A stretch of 13,619 nt of DNA from the NCBI GenBank assembly GCA_964570795.1, contig CAZMYZ010000018.1, forward strand, positions 1 through 13,619. The letters run 5' to 3'. Each line of letters opens with the position of its first letter. Position 1 is the first letter of the stretch. The translations under genes were made by a program, and so were the position numbers. A model generated the notes under the pieces. The model made no database searches and was not told where the DNA came from. It saw only the letters and a list, made by a program, of their open reading frames with translations. This stretch comes from Damh-18 sp964570795. Lineage in GTDB: Bacteria > Patescibacteriota > Minisyncoccia > Phycocordibacterales > UBA918. Of this stretch, positions 4,808-11,376 are shown piece after piece.

Positions 4808-6022
4808 ATGCGATTCTCATTTTGGCAAAAGTCTAAAAAATCTTCTCGGATACATCTCGATTATGCGTCGGCAACGCCGGTGCGTGACGCAGTGTATACG
4901 GCTATGGAGCCATATATACGTGGTGTATGGGCAAATCCGAGTGCACTTTACGCTGAGGGGGTTCTTGCACGAAGTGTGATTGACGATGCTCGCGAGAAAC
5001 TTGCACGCGTACTCAATGTGCGCCCCGGTGATGTGACATTTACGAGTGGTGGTACTGAGGCAAACAACCTTGCGCTTATTGGAGTGATAGAAGCACAGCA
5101 TAGAAAAGGACGTGCATATGCGGATATGGAAATTATCGCGACACGCATCGAACATCCTTCTATTATGGAGACACTTGCACACCTTACCGGAAGAGGAGTG
5201 GTGATTACTTATGTACCGGTAGATACGGAGGGGCTTATTGATATAAAAGTACTCGAAACGCTTTTGAATACAAAAACAGTACTCGTAACCTTTGCGTATG
5301 TGAACTCGGAGATTGGGGTTATACAGGATGTAAAAAAAATTACCCGCATGGTACGTAAGTGGAACGAAACACAGGGGAAGCACGTACTCGTGCACACCGA
5401 TGCCTCACAGGCACCACTTTGGCTGCCGTGCGCACTCGATATGCTTGGTGTCGACCTCATGACACTTGACGCAGGGAAGTGCTATGGGCCAAAGGGAGTA
5501 GGAGTGCTCGTACATCGACAGTGGGTGGAGATAGTATCAGTCGTTCATGGTGGTGGACAAGAGGCGGGACTACGCTCGGGTACGGAGAATCTGCCACTCA
5601 TTGTGGGGTGTGTGACGGCACTGGTACATGCGCAGGAGAGGTGGCGGTCGCGCAGCGCGGCGGTAGCCGCACTACGCGACCGCTTCATTACTCTTATTCA
5701 CACTGCAATTCCCACCGCAATCCTTAATGGAAGCATGACTGCACGCGTTGCAAATAATGTAAACATATCTATTCCGGGACTCGATACCGAGTACGCGGTT
5801 ATTTGGCTCGATACAAAAGGTATTGCTATTTCTACACGAAGCGCGTGTGGTGCACAGGGAAGTACGGGCTCCGCTGTAGTACGTGAAATGACCTATGACG
5901 AGGGGCGTGCTACCGCAACCCTTCGCTTCACCTTAGGGGAGACAACCACTGAAAAAGAATTAGTTACGACAGCACAGGTACTTGCAGATTTTGTATCAAA
6001 AATGCAAGGCGCGAAAGTTTGA
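4808..6022 (+). CDS. Cysteine desulfurase (NifS/IscS-type, class V aminotransferase)
   Basis: The enzyme removes sulfur from L-cysteine through PLP and passes it as a persulfide to Fe-S cluster assembly or tRNA thiolation. From ATG 4808 it has 404 residues, the usual length. Visible motifs are the N-terminal LDYASATPV, the phosphate-binding SGGTEANN (80-87), His116 in EHPS over the PLP ring, HTDASQ (D198, Q201), the Schiff-base lysine K224 in DAGKCYGPKG, GLRSGTEN with R256, and the catalytic Cys347 in STRSACG. The His usually next to the PLP lysine (HK) is Gly here. No scaffold (iscU/sufU) or thiolase gene lies nearby, so the sulfur acceptor is unknown. The window's TTG at 4802 is a poorer start. 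It ends on a promoter for the Clp gene. Confidence 0.93.
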   Translation: MRFSFWQKSKKSSRIHLDYASATPVRDAVYTAMEPYIRGVWANPSALYAEGVLARSVIDDAREKLARVLNVRPGDVTFTSGGTEANNLALIGVIEAQHRKGRAYADMEIIATRIEHPSIMETLAHLTGRGVVITYVPVDTEGLIDIKVLETLLNTKTVLVTFAYVNSEIGVIQDVKKITRMVRKWNETQGKHVLVHTDASQAPLWLPCALDMLGVDLMTLDAGKCYGPKGVGVLVHRQWVEIVSVVHGGGQEAGLRSGTENLPLIVGCVTALVHAQERWRSRSAAVAALRDRFITLIHTAIPTAILNGSMTARVANNVNISIPGLDTEYAVIWLDTKGIAISTRSACGAQGSTGSAVVREMTYDEGRATATLRFTLGETTTEKELVTTAQVLADFVSKMQGAKV

Positions 6023-6055
6023 CACATAAGAAAAATGTTGTACTATGTGAGTACA
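6019..6055 (+). promoter_or_regulatory. Upstream promoter of the Clp gene with an operator-like dyad
   Basis: A consensus TTGACA (6019-6024) overlaps the desulfurase stop and stands 16 bases from TACTAT (6041-6046). The -10 is embedded in the dyad TGTACT-N5-AGTACA (6039-6055), which could be a repressor site. It has no T tract to make a terminator. The transcript would carry a leader of about 77 bases. Confidence 0.45.
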
Positions 6056-6113
6056 TACTGCTTTATAAGTGCATACGACGGGGAATACTGTTTTTTGAGA
6101 AGTGATACTCGCG

Positions 6114-6119
6114 TATAAT
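6114..6119 (+). promoter_or_regulatory. Consensus -10 box just before the Clp start
   Basis: A perfect TATAAT ends 11 bases before the ATG at 6130, giving a leader of about four bases. The -35 region is only a T run (6091-6096). The box overlaps the ATG at 6118, which argues against that start. Confidence 0.45.
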
Positions 6120-6129
6120 GGAAACACCT

Positions 6130-8820
6130 ATGCCAAATTTTCACAATTTCACATCACGCGCAAAAGAAGCCATCAGAAAGGCACATGAACTCGCCATTGA
6201 GCGTGGTCAAAACCATGTAAGCCCAACTCACCTGCTCACCGCCTTGGTGATGCAAGATGAAAACACCGTTATCTCACTTCTTGATCGTCTCGATATCGAT
6301 ATCATTGCATTCACCGACCTACTCCTTGAAGCACTCGAGGCGCCGATGAGTTCTACGATGTCACAGTCATACCAGCTCTATCTCACACCAGACTTGGCAC
6401 AAGCACTCGAGGAGTCAGGGCGTATTGCACAAAGTCTCAATGATTCTTATGTGGGGGTTGAGCATCTTTTTCTTGCACTCCTTGAACATCCGGGACCTGC
6501 GATTGAAGTAATTGAGCGTTCTCGTATTGATAAAAAGAAAGTCCAAAATGCGCTCCGTGAAGTGCGCGAGCATAATATTGATGATGCACAAACACCAAAG
6601 AAATTCCGCGCCCTTTCCAAATACGCACGCAATCTCACCAAACTTGCACAGGAAAATAAACTCGATCCGGTGATTGGTCGTGATGCAGAGATTCAGCGCG
6701 TGATTCAGATTCTCTCACGCCGTACGAAGAATAACCCAGTCCTCATTGGTGAAGCGGGTGTAGGGAAGACTGCTATTGCAGAAGGGCTTGCTATTGCTAT
6801 CGTGCAAGGCAATGTACCTGAGTCGGTGCGAGAAAAAGAAATTCTTTCACTTGACCTGGGACTTCTTGTGGCAGGTACTAAATTCCGTGGTGAATTTGAA
6901 GAGCGTCTCAAGAATGTGATGAAAGAAGTGGAGCAGGCACAAGGTGGGGTCATACTCTTTATTGACGAACTTCATACGATTGTGGGTGCTGGCCAAGCAG
7001 AAGGCTCTATGGATGCATCAAATATGCTCAAGCCCGCGCTTGCGCGTGGTGAAATGCGCGTCATTGGTGCAACGACACTCAAAGAATATCAAAAGCATAT
7101 CGAGCGCGATCCCGCTCTCACACGACGCTTCCAACCGGTATATGTGAACGAACCTTCGGTGGAGGATGCTATTGCAATTCTTCGTGGTGTCGCAGAAAAA
7201 TATGAAATCTACCATGGTGTACGTATTACCGATGACGCGATTGTATCTGCAGTGAGCCTTTCAAGTCGCTATATCACCGATCGCTTTTTGCCAGACAAAG
7301 CCGTCGACCTTGTTGATGAGGCAGCATCGGCACTGCGTATTTCTCTTGAAAACAAGCCCGATGAACTCGTGTTTGCGGACCGCGCAGTACGACGCCTCGA
7401 AATTGAGCGTGAAGCACTCAGGAAGGAAGAGGAAGTCTCTGAACATAAAGCAAAGATTAAAGCACGACTCAAGGAAATTGAGCATGAGATAGGAGAATTG
7501 AAACAAAAGACTTCAGTACTTGAGACAAAGTGGAATAATGAAAAAGATGCGGTGACGGAAATTCGCGAAATGAAAAAGATGCTCGAGTCGCTTCGTCTTG
7601 AGGCGGATGCTGCTGAAGCGAGCGCCGACCTCACGCGTGCAGCAGAGATTCGCTACGCGCGAATTCCAAAAATTGAAAAAGACCTCGAAGCAAAATCAGC
7701 AAAATTAAAGAAACTGCAACGCACCCGTCGTCTCCTCAAAGAGGAAGTGACCGAAGAAGATATTGCGGGCGTAGTGTCTCGCTGGACGGGTATTCCCGTC
7801 TCACGCATGCTTGAGGCAGAAGCAAAGAAACTTGCACGTATCGAGGAAGTGCTCGCAGAGCGCGTGGTGGGACAAAGCGAAGCGGTACGTCGCGTATGTG
7901 ATGCTATCAAGCGCTCACGCGCAGGCATCTCCGACCCCAATCGTCCTATTGGCTCATTCCTTTTTCTTGGGCCTACCGGTGTGGGAAAGACCGAACTCTC
8001 TCGCGCACTTGCTGAATTTATGTTTAATGACGAAAGTGCTTTGGTGCGTATCGATATGAGTGAGTACATGGAAAAACATTCTGTTTCAAAAATTATTGGT
8101 TCGCCACCAGGGTATGTAGGGCATGAGGAGGGTGGTGCGGTGACCGAACTTGTCCGCCATCGCCCATACTCGGTGATTCTTCTTGATGAGATTGAGAAAG
8201 CGCACCCCGAAGTATTTAACATTCTCCTTCAGGTGCTTGACTCAGGACATCTTACCGACGCAAAAGGACGCAAGGTAAACTTCAAAAATACCGTTATTAT
8301 TATGACGTCTAACATCGGTGCTGAGCACATCGACCGTATGTCGAAGTTTGGCTTCATGAGTCATTCTGACGAGACCACCCAGTACGAGCAGGCAAAGGAT
8401 AAGGTACTTGAGAGTCTTAAAAACTTTTTCCGTCCTGAATTTCTCAATCGTCTCGATGAGATTGTTATTTTTGACATTCTCTCAAAAGACACGATTCGTA
8501 ACATTGTGGGCTTGCAGGTAGATATGGTTATTGAACGTCTTGCACAAAAGGATATTCAACTCTCTATTAGTGATGAAGTGATGGACTATATCGCACAGGA
8601 AGGGTATGACCCCAAGTTCGGTGCACGACCACTGAAGCGCGTTATACAGTCCAAAATTCTTACCCCTGTAGCATCAATGATGATTAGTGAAGGAATGCTT
8701 CAGGGGGGGACGGTATCGGTTTCGATGAAGAAAGGCGAACTTACCTTTGATGTTAAGAAAAAAGGGAAAAAGGAATCAGGTAAAGTGCGAGAAAAAGTAA
8801 AGGAAGCAGTGATGGTGTAG
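6130..8820 (+). CDS. Hsp100 AAA+ unfoldase of ClpB/ClpC type
   Basis: This is a hexameric ATPase that threads substrate proteins through its pore. From ATG 6130 it has 896 residues. In order: a double Clp N domain (1-145); D1 with Walker A GEAGVGKT (207-214), pore loop GTKFRG (249-254), Walker B ILFIDE (275-280) and R332/R333; a long coiled-coil middle domain (about 406-536) of ClpB length; D2 with Walker A GPTGVGKT (614-621), GYVG pore loop (661-664), Walker B ILLDE and sensor-2 GARPLKR (831-837); and a Lys-rich tail. The long middle domain points to the disaggregase ClpB. However, after NIGA (729-732) there is a ClpC-like insertion with FGF (740-742), where ClpC binds ClpP; ClpB normally lacks it. 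I therefore leave the symbol open. No SD is seen; two promoters precede it. Confidence 0.93.
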   Translation: MPNFHNFTSRAKEAIRKAHELAIERGQNHVSPTHLLTALVMQDENTVISLLDRLDIDIIAFTDLLLEALEAPMSSTMSQSYQLYLTPDLAQALEESGRIAQSLNDSYVGVEHLFLALLEHPGPAIEVIERSRIDKKKVQNALREVREHNIDDAQTPKKFRALSKYARNLTKLAQENKLDPVIGRDAEIQRVIQILSRRTKNNPVLIGEAGVGKTAIAEGLAIAIVQGNVPESVREKEILSLDLGLLVAGTKFRGEFEERLKNVMKEVEQAQGGVILFIDELHTIVGAGQAEGSMDASNMLKPALARGEMRVIGATTLKEYQKHIERDPALTRRFQPVYVNEPSVEDAIAILRGVAEKYEIYHGVRITDDAIVSAVSLSSRYITDRFLPDKAVDLVDEAASALRISLENKPDELVFADRAVRRLEIEREALRKEEEVSEHKAKIKARLKEIEHEIGELKQKTSVLETKWNNEKDAVTEIREMKKMLESLRLEADAAEASADLTRAAEIRYARIPKIEKDLEAKSAKLKKLQRTRRLLKEEVTEEDIAGVVSRWTGIPVSRMLEAEAKKLARIEEVLAERVVGQSEAVRRVCDAIKRSRAGISDPNRPIGSFLFLGPTGVGKTELSRALAEFMFNDESALVRIDMSEYMEKHSVSKIIGSPPGYVGHEEGGAVTELVRHRPYSVILLDEIEKAHPEVFNILLQVLDSGHLTDAKGRKVNFKNTVIIMTSNIGAEHIDRMSKFGFMSHSDETTQYEQAKDKVLESLKNFFRPEFLNRLDEIVIFDILSKDTIRNIVGLQVDMVIERLAQKDIQLSISDEVMDYIAQEGYDPKFGARPLKRVIQSKILTPVASMMISEGMLQGGTVSVSMKKGELTFDVKKKGKKESGKVREKVKEAVMV

Positions 8821-8828
8821 GGAAGTGG

Positions 8829-8867
8829 AAAAACCCCGAGAAAGCCGAAGGCTTTCTCGGGGTTTTT
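8829..8867 (+). terminator. Terminator of the Clp gene
   Basis: A perfect 18-bp stem (8829-8846 with 8850-8867), A5 and T5 at the base, core CCCCGAG/CTCGGGG, loop GAA. It begins eight bases after the stop. Confidence 0.92.
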
Positions 8868-8879
8868 CATAATAAATTT

Positions 8880-8900
8880 AGCCCCTCGAAGTGAGGGGCT
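8880..8900 (-). terminator. Terminator-like hairpin of the 91-aa gene
   Basis: AGCCCCTC (8880-8887) pairs with GAGGGGCT (8893-8900), loop GAAGT. On the minus strand it is followed by AAATTTATTA, a weak T tract; the Clp terminator beyond it would also stop transcripts from this side. It closely resembles the hairpin at 9278-9294. Confidence 0.65.
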
Positions 8901-8912
8901 GTGAGGTGAATA

Positions 8913-9188
8913 TCACCCCATTTGGGGACGTTCTTCTCCTTGATAGCGAACAACGATGCGACGTTCTTTGTTTCCCCAAATTGTCGGTTTACCAGACACG
9001 ACTTGTAACTTGTTATTGGGGATATCGTCTTCAGCCGTATGGAGTGAAAGTACTGTGGGGTTGCGGGGTGCATATCCACGAATCACCTTATCTTCACCGT
9101 GGGGGAGCAAAATATCGAGGGTAGAAACCCCTTTGCCATTGATAGTAAAAATAGTTACCGGCTTTCCGGTCATGTTGATTACTTGCAT
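8913..9188 (-). CDS. Small paralogous protein 1, unknown family
   Basis: This 91-residue protein has a perfect AGGAGGT (9196-9202) before its ATG. It has no signal, membrane segment or cysteines and looks mostly beta: alternating hydrophobic stretches such as KPVTIFTING, TLDILLPHG and RRIVVRYQG. It is a diverged paralog of the neighbouring 101-aa protein: both have D-I-[LV]-L-x-P-H or a close variant, then [GS]KPxIxG, then VVRYxxxExP near the end. Each gene has its own matching promoter, ribosome site and terminator, so this is a duplicated cassette. Function is unknown; the strong expression signals suggest an abundant small protein. Confidence 0.75.
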   Translation of the reverse strand: MQVINMTGKPVTIFTINGKGVSTLDILLPHGEDKVIRGYAPRNPTVLSLHTAEDDIPNNKLQVVSGKPTIWGNKERRIVVRYQGEERPQMG

Positions 9189-9237
9189 GAGAGATACCTC
9201 CTGTTCGCTATTGTAGAAAAACTGCTAACCAAATTGC

Positions 9238-9266
9238 ATGCTACACATTTTATATGGGTGAGTCAA
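9238..9266 (-). promoter_or_regulatory. Promoter of the 91-aa gene
   Basis: On the minus strand TTGACT (9261-9266) and TAGCAT (9238-9243) are 17 bases apart. The surrounding pattern ATTGACTCA...TATA...GTGTAG-AT is shared with the promoter at 9650-9679. Confidence 0.6.
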
Positions 9267-9277
9267 TATAAAATAAA

Positions 9278-9294
9278 CCCCTCGAAACGAGGGG
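9278..9294 (-). terminator. Terminator of the 101-aa gene
   Basis: CCCCTCG (9278-9284) pairs with CGAGGGG (9288-9294), loop AAA. On the minus strand TTTATTTTATA follows, a proper T-rich tail. Confidence 0.75.
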
Positions 9295-9301
9295 CTGTGG
9301 G

Positions 9302-9607
9302 CTAATGACGAACAATTTTAGGGAGTTCATCACGATAGTAGCGTACTACGAGGTAGTACAGTCCACGGGGCTCCCCGTGTATTGCTGGTTTACTTGGACT
9401 TACGTGGAACTCGCCATCTTCACGGTTGGTGTCGCCCTCATGGATGACTATTTTGTGTGGGGTATACGGCGGCCCACCAAACGTAATTTGGTTATGCGGA
9501 AAAAGAACGATGTCTGAGGTAAATGTCCCAGTCATTGCACAATACCCGCAGACGGTCAACAAGAAACTGGTCTTGTTTTCAATAAGCATTGGGACAGGCG
9601 TAGTCAC
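9302..9607 (-). CDS. Small paralogous protein 2, unknown family
   Basis: This 101-residue protein starts with GTG at 9607, chosen because AGGAGGT (9613-9619) stands six bases upstream. It shares with the 91-aa neighbour a central SDIVLFPHN, the motif SKPAIHG and a C-terminal LVVRYYRDELP. It is also predicted beta-rich, with no signal peptide, and has two cysteines (CGYC) near residue 20 that the paralog lacks, which could bind metal or form a disulfide. The two genes have diverged heavily in protein sequence while keeping the same control elements. Function is unknown. Confidence 0.75.
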   Translation of the reverse strand: MTTPVPMLIENKTSFLLTVCGYCAMTGTFTSDIVLFPHNQITFGGPPYTPHKIVIHEGDTNREDGEFHVSPSKPAIHGEPRGLYYLVVRYYRDELPKIVRH

Positions 9608-9649
9608 GGCACACCTCCTAGATTAAAAATTGTGGGAACTCCTACAGAA

Positions 9650-9679
9650 ATACTACACCACTATATACAAATGAGTCAA
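9650..9679 (-). promoter_or_regulatory. Promoter of the 101-aa gene
   Basis: On the minus strand TTGACT (9674-9679) and TAGTAT (9650-9655) are 18 bases apart, in the same context TATTGACTCA...TATA...GTGTAG-AT as the promoter at 9238-9266. Confidence 0.6.
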
Positions 9680-9701
9680 TACCACTCAGGTGCGATAAGA
9701 A

Positions 9702-9732
9702 AATAGCCAGACCGCATCGCGGTCTGGCTATT
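9702..9732 (-). terminator. Terminator of the TauE/SafE permease gene
   Basis: AATAGCCAGACCGC (9702-9715) pairs perfectly with 9719-9732 around the loop ATC. On the minus strand the stem runs into TTTTCTTAT. It lies ten bases after the permease stop. Confidence 0.88.
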
Positions 9733-9742
9733 AGAAGAACAT

Positions 9743-10549
9743 TCACATTGATACGGGAATGTCGATATATTTGAACACATACAGTAGTGTGCTTGCGCCA
9801 AGGATGATGAGTGCGCTCGCAATAATTTCTGTGAGCGGCAACTTTTCCGCAAGTTTTTTTGTGGTAAATGCACCGAGACGGCTTGCAAGTACAGAGCCAA
9901 TAGTGAGAGCGATCATGACATCAATACCCGAGATACCATTGGTGGCCCAATATATCAGTGCAGCAACAATGCAGATAGGTCCTTCAGCGGCAGTCGTGAT
10001 ACTTACTGCTTTTTTGCTTTCACCACCACTCACCAACTGACCACCGGTAACCAATGGACCAAAACCACCACCCGTCAGACCTTTATTGAGTGCGGAAACG
10101 AGTCCAACTCCCACCATCTTCCATTGTGCGTGTTTCGGTGTAAATCCAAAGAGCAACAATATACCCATGAGGAGCACAATGGCGCCAATCCAGATTGAAA
10201 GTCCCTCTTTGGAAAAAAACACTGCACCGAAATATGCGGCACATCCGGCAGCAATCATGCCAAGTCCGGTAATCCAGAGTGTCAACTTTGCGTCAGGTGA
10301 AAGTTTGCCATCAACATGCGCAAAACTAATGTGACCGTGACCATGGTGACAATATGCAGCGATGAGGCCGCCGCATGCTTGTGAGACAAAAATTGCCGGC
10401 ATAGTTACTTCTTTCGGTAGGTCACTAAAGAACATGACCAGTACCGGCGAAAGAATCGTTCCATACCCCATGCCGATAGACGAGTCTATCCATTCACAGA
10501 AGAATGCTAAGAGTGCGAGTGCGCAAAGCACGGCAAGTGTCGTTGTCAT
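9743..10549 (-). CDS. TauE/SafE (TSUP) family membrane permease
   Basis: This 268-residue, very hydrophobic protein has about eight membrane segments and the two-fold repeat of the TSUP family: EWIDSSIGMGYGTILSPVL near the N-terminus is echoed by LNKGLTGGGFGPLVTGGQL at 154-172. Family members export sulfite, sulfoacetate or other small sulfur or carbon anions; the substrate here cannot be told. A histidine-rich loop (CHHGHGH, 67-73, with H78) between segments 3 and 4 might bind metal. AGGAGT (10554-10559) precedes the ATG by about four bases. It has its own terminator. A functional link to the cysteine desulfurase is only a loose possibility through sulfur metabolism. Confidence 0.88.
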   Translation of the reverse strand: MTTTLAVLCALALLAFFCEWIDSSIGMGYGTILSPVLVMFFSDLPKEVTMPAIFVSQACGGLIAAYCHHGHGHISFAHVDGKLSPDAKLTLWITGLGMIAAGCAAYFGAVFFSKEGLSIWIGAIVLLMGILLLFGFTPKHAQWKMVGVGLVSALNKGLTGGGFGPLVTGGQLVSGGESKKAVSITTAAEGPICIVAALIYWATNGISGIDVMIALTIGSVLASRLGAFTTKKLAEKLPLTEIIASALIILGASTLLYVFKYIDIPVSM

Positions 10550-10741
10550 GATAACTCCTATATATTTGTGTTGAGATGTAGAAGAACAAATTCCCTTTGA
10601 ATATATACTTGTAACCAGGAATAGGGAAGAATGGTGACAGAGGAGTACAACATATATAGACTCATGTCTATGTGGAGTACGTGATTGACTTAGCCGGTAG
10701 GCGTGCTTGAATTAAGGGAATAGTCATAATGGTTTAGATAT
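10550..10741. promoter_or_regulatory. Divergent intergenic region with flanked hairpin
   Basis: This 190-base spacer separates two divergent genes. A 6-bp hairpin ATAGAC-TCAT-GTCTAT (10656-10671) is flanked by direct repeats GGAGTAC (10642-10648 and 10674-10680), which might be a regulator site. TTGACT occurs at 10685-10690 without a well-spaced -10. CATAAT (10725-10730) ends 12 bases before ATG 10742 and could be that gene's -10 box. Confidence 0.3.
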
Positions 10742-11086
10742 ATGCTTGAAGGTTTTTTTGGGAAGAAGTCGACTCCGATGGAAGAGGGGCAGGGTGATGG
10801 ACGTGAAAGTGAAAGATTGTTGGTAGAAATGGCTGAGAACAAAGGTGAGACACCTAAGGTAGGAGTAAGTGAAGCCGAAATGATTCGCCCTGATGCTCCT
10901 TTGGAGCAGGCGTTTGAACGTGGTGGGTATGAAGGTAGTTCTAAATTTGACGAGAGCGAGTTAGTTGCGGCGGCAGTTGAGGGTGAGTTCCTTACTCCCT
11001 TCCAAAAAGAACAGCGGTTGAAGGAGTTGAAAAAGAATATGGAAGAGGGAGGTGTTGCTGAAGAAGATGAGCCTATGGCGGCTTAA
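10742..11086 (+). CDS. Acidic, probably disordered 114-aa protein, unknown function
   Basis: The 114 residues are rich in Glu and Gly (for example MEEGQGDGRESER and MEEGGVAEEDEP) with little hydrophobic core after the opening MLEGFFGKK. The central part (DAPLEQAFERGGYEG) and a helical KEQRLKELKKNMEE are the only ordered-looking pieces. There are no cysteines, no signal and no recognisable domain. No Shine-Dalgarno is visible; a -10-like CATAAT stands 12 bases before the start. A terminator follows 17 bases after the stop, so it is a single-gene unit. Confidence 0.65.
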   Translation: MLEGFFGKKSTPMEEGQGDGRESERLLVEMAENKGETPKVGVSEAEMIRPDAPLEQAFERGGYEGSSKFDESELVAAAVEGEFLTPFQKEQRLKELKKNMEEGGVAEEDEPMAA

Positions 11087-11103
11087 TATATTTGTACAAG
11101 AAT

Positions 11104-11136
11104 AAAACCCGCGAGGCCTTTGGCCTTGCGGGTTTT
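11104..11136 (+). terminator. Terminator of the acidic 114-aa gene
   Basis: A 15-bp stem (11104-11118 with 11122-11136) has one G-T pair and loop TTT: AAAACCCGCGAGGCC against GGCCTTGCGGGTTTT, ending in T4. Confidence 0.88.
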
Positions 11137-11140
11137 GCGT

Positions 11141-11146
11141 TATACT
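11141..11146 (+). promoter_or_regulatory. -10 box just before the 72-aa membrane protein
   Basis: TATACT ends nine bases before ATG 11155, which implies a leader of about two bases. The -35 position falls inside the preceding terminator and is weak (TTTGGC, 11119-11124). Confidence 0.4.
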
Positions 11147-11154
11147 GTAACTAT

Positions 11155-11373
11155 ATGAAACCAAAACATAAGGATTTAAAATATTTTATACGTGTGTTCG
11201 GTATTGTAGTAGGGCTCGTTATCATTTGGCGTGGTATCTGGCATATACTCGATGCAGTAGATATATATTTCCTTGATGGCAACATACTCTGGACAGCGGT
11301 CGGTGGTATTATTGTGGGAATGCTTATGCTCTATATTCCTGACCACGATCTTAAAGAAATTGAGAAGTTATAA
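11155..11373 (+). CDS. Small two-helix membrane protein, unknown function
   Basis: The protein starts at ATG 11155, not at the upstream ATG 11092, because the terminator at 11104-11136 and a -10 box lie between them. The 72 residues hold two membrane helices, roughly 11-33 (YFIRVFGIVVGLVIIWRG) and 45-61 (WTAVGGIIVGMLMLYI), with a basic N-terminus (MKPKHKDLK) and a short charged tail. The next gene begins three bases after the stop, so the two form an operon and may act together at the membrane. No function is known to me. Confidence 0.75.
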   Translation: MKPKHKDLKYFIRVFGIVVGLVIIWRGIWHILDAVDIYFLDGNILWTAVGGIIVGMLMLYIPDHDLKEIEKL

Positions 11374-11376
11374 TAT

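Noticed and set aside
4817..5395. 192-codon minus-strand ORF
   Set aside because: Antisense to the cysteine desulfurase, whose motifs are unambiguous; composition of the peptide is unlike a real protein.
6118..6129. ATG 6118 as the Clp start
   Set aside because: It lies inside the TATAAT box; ATG 6130 gives a normal N-terminus and a transcript that can contain the start codon.
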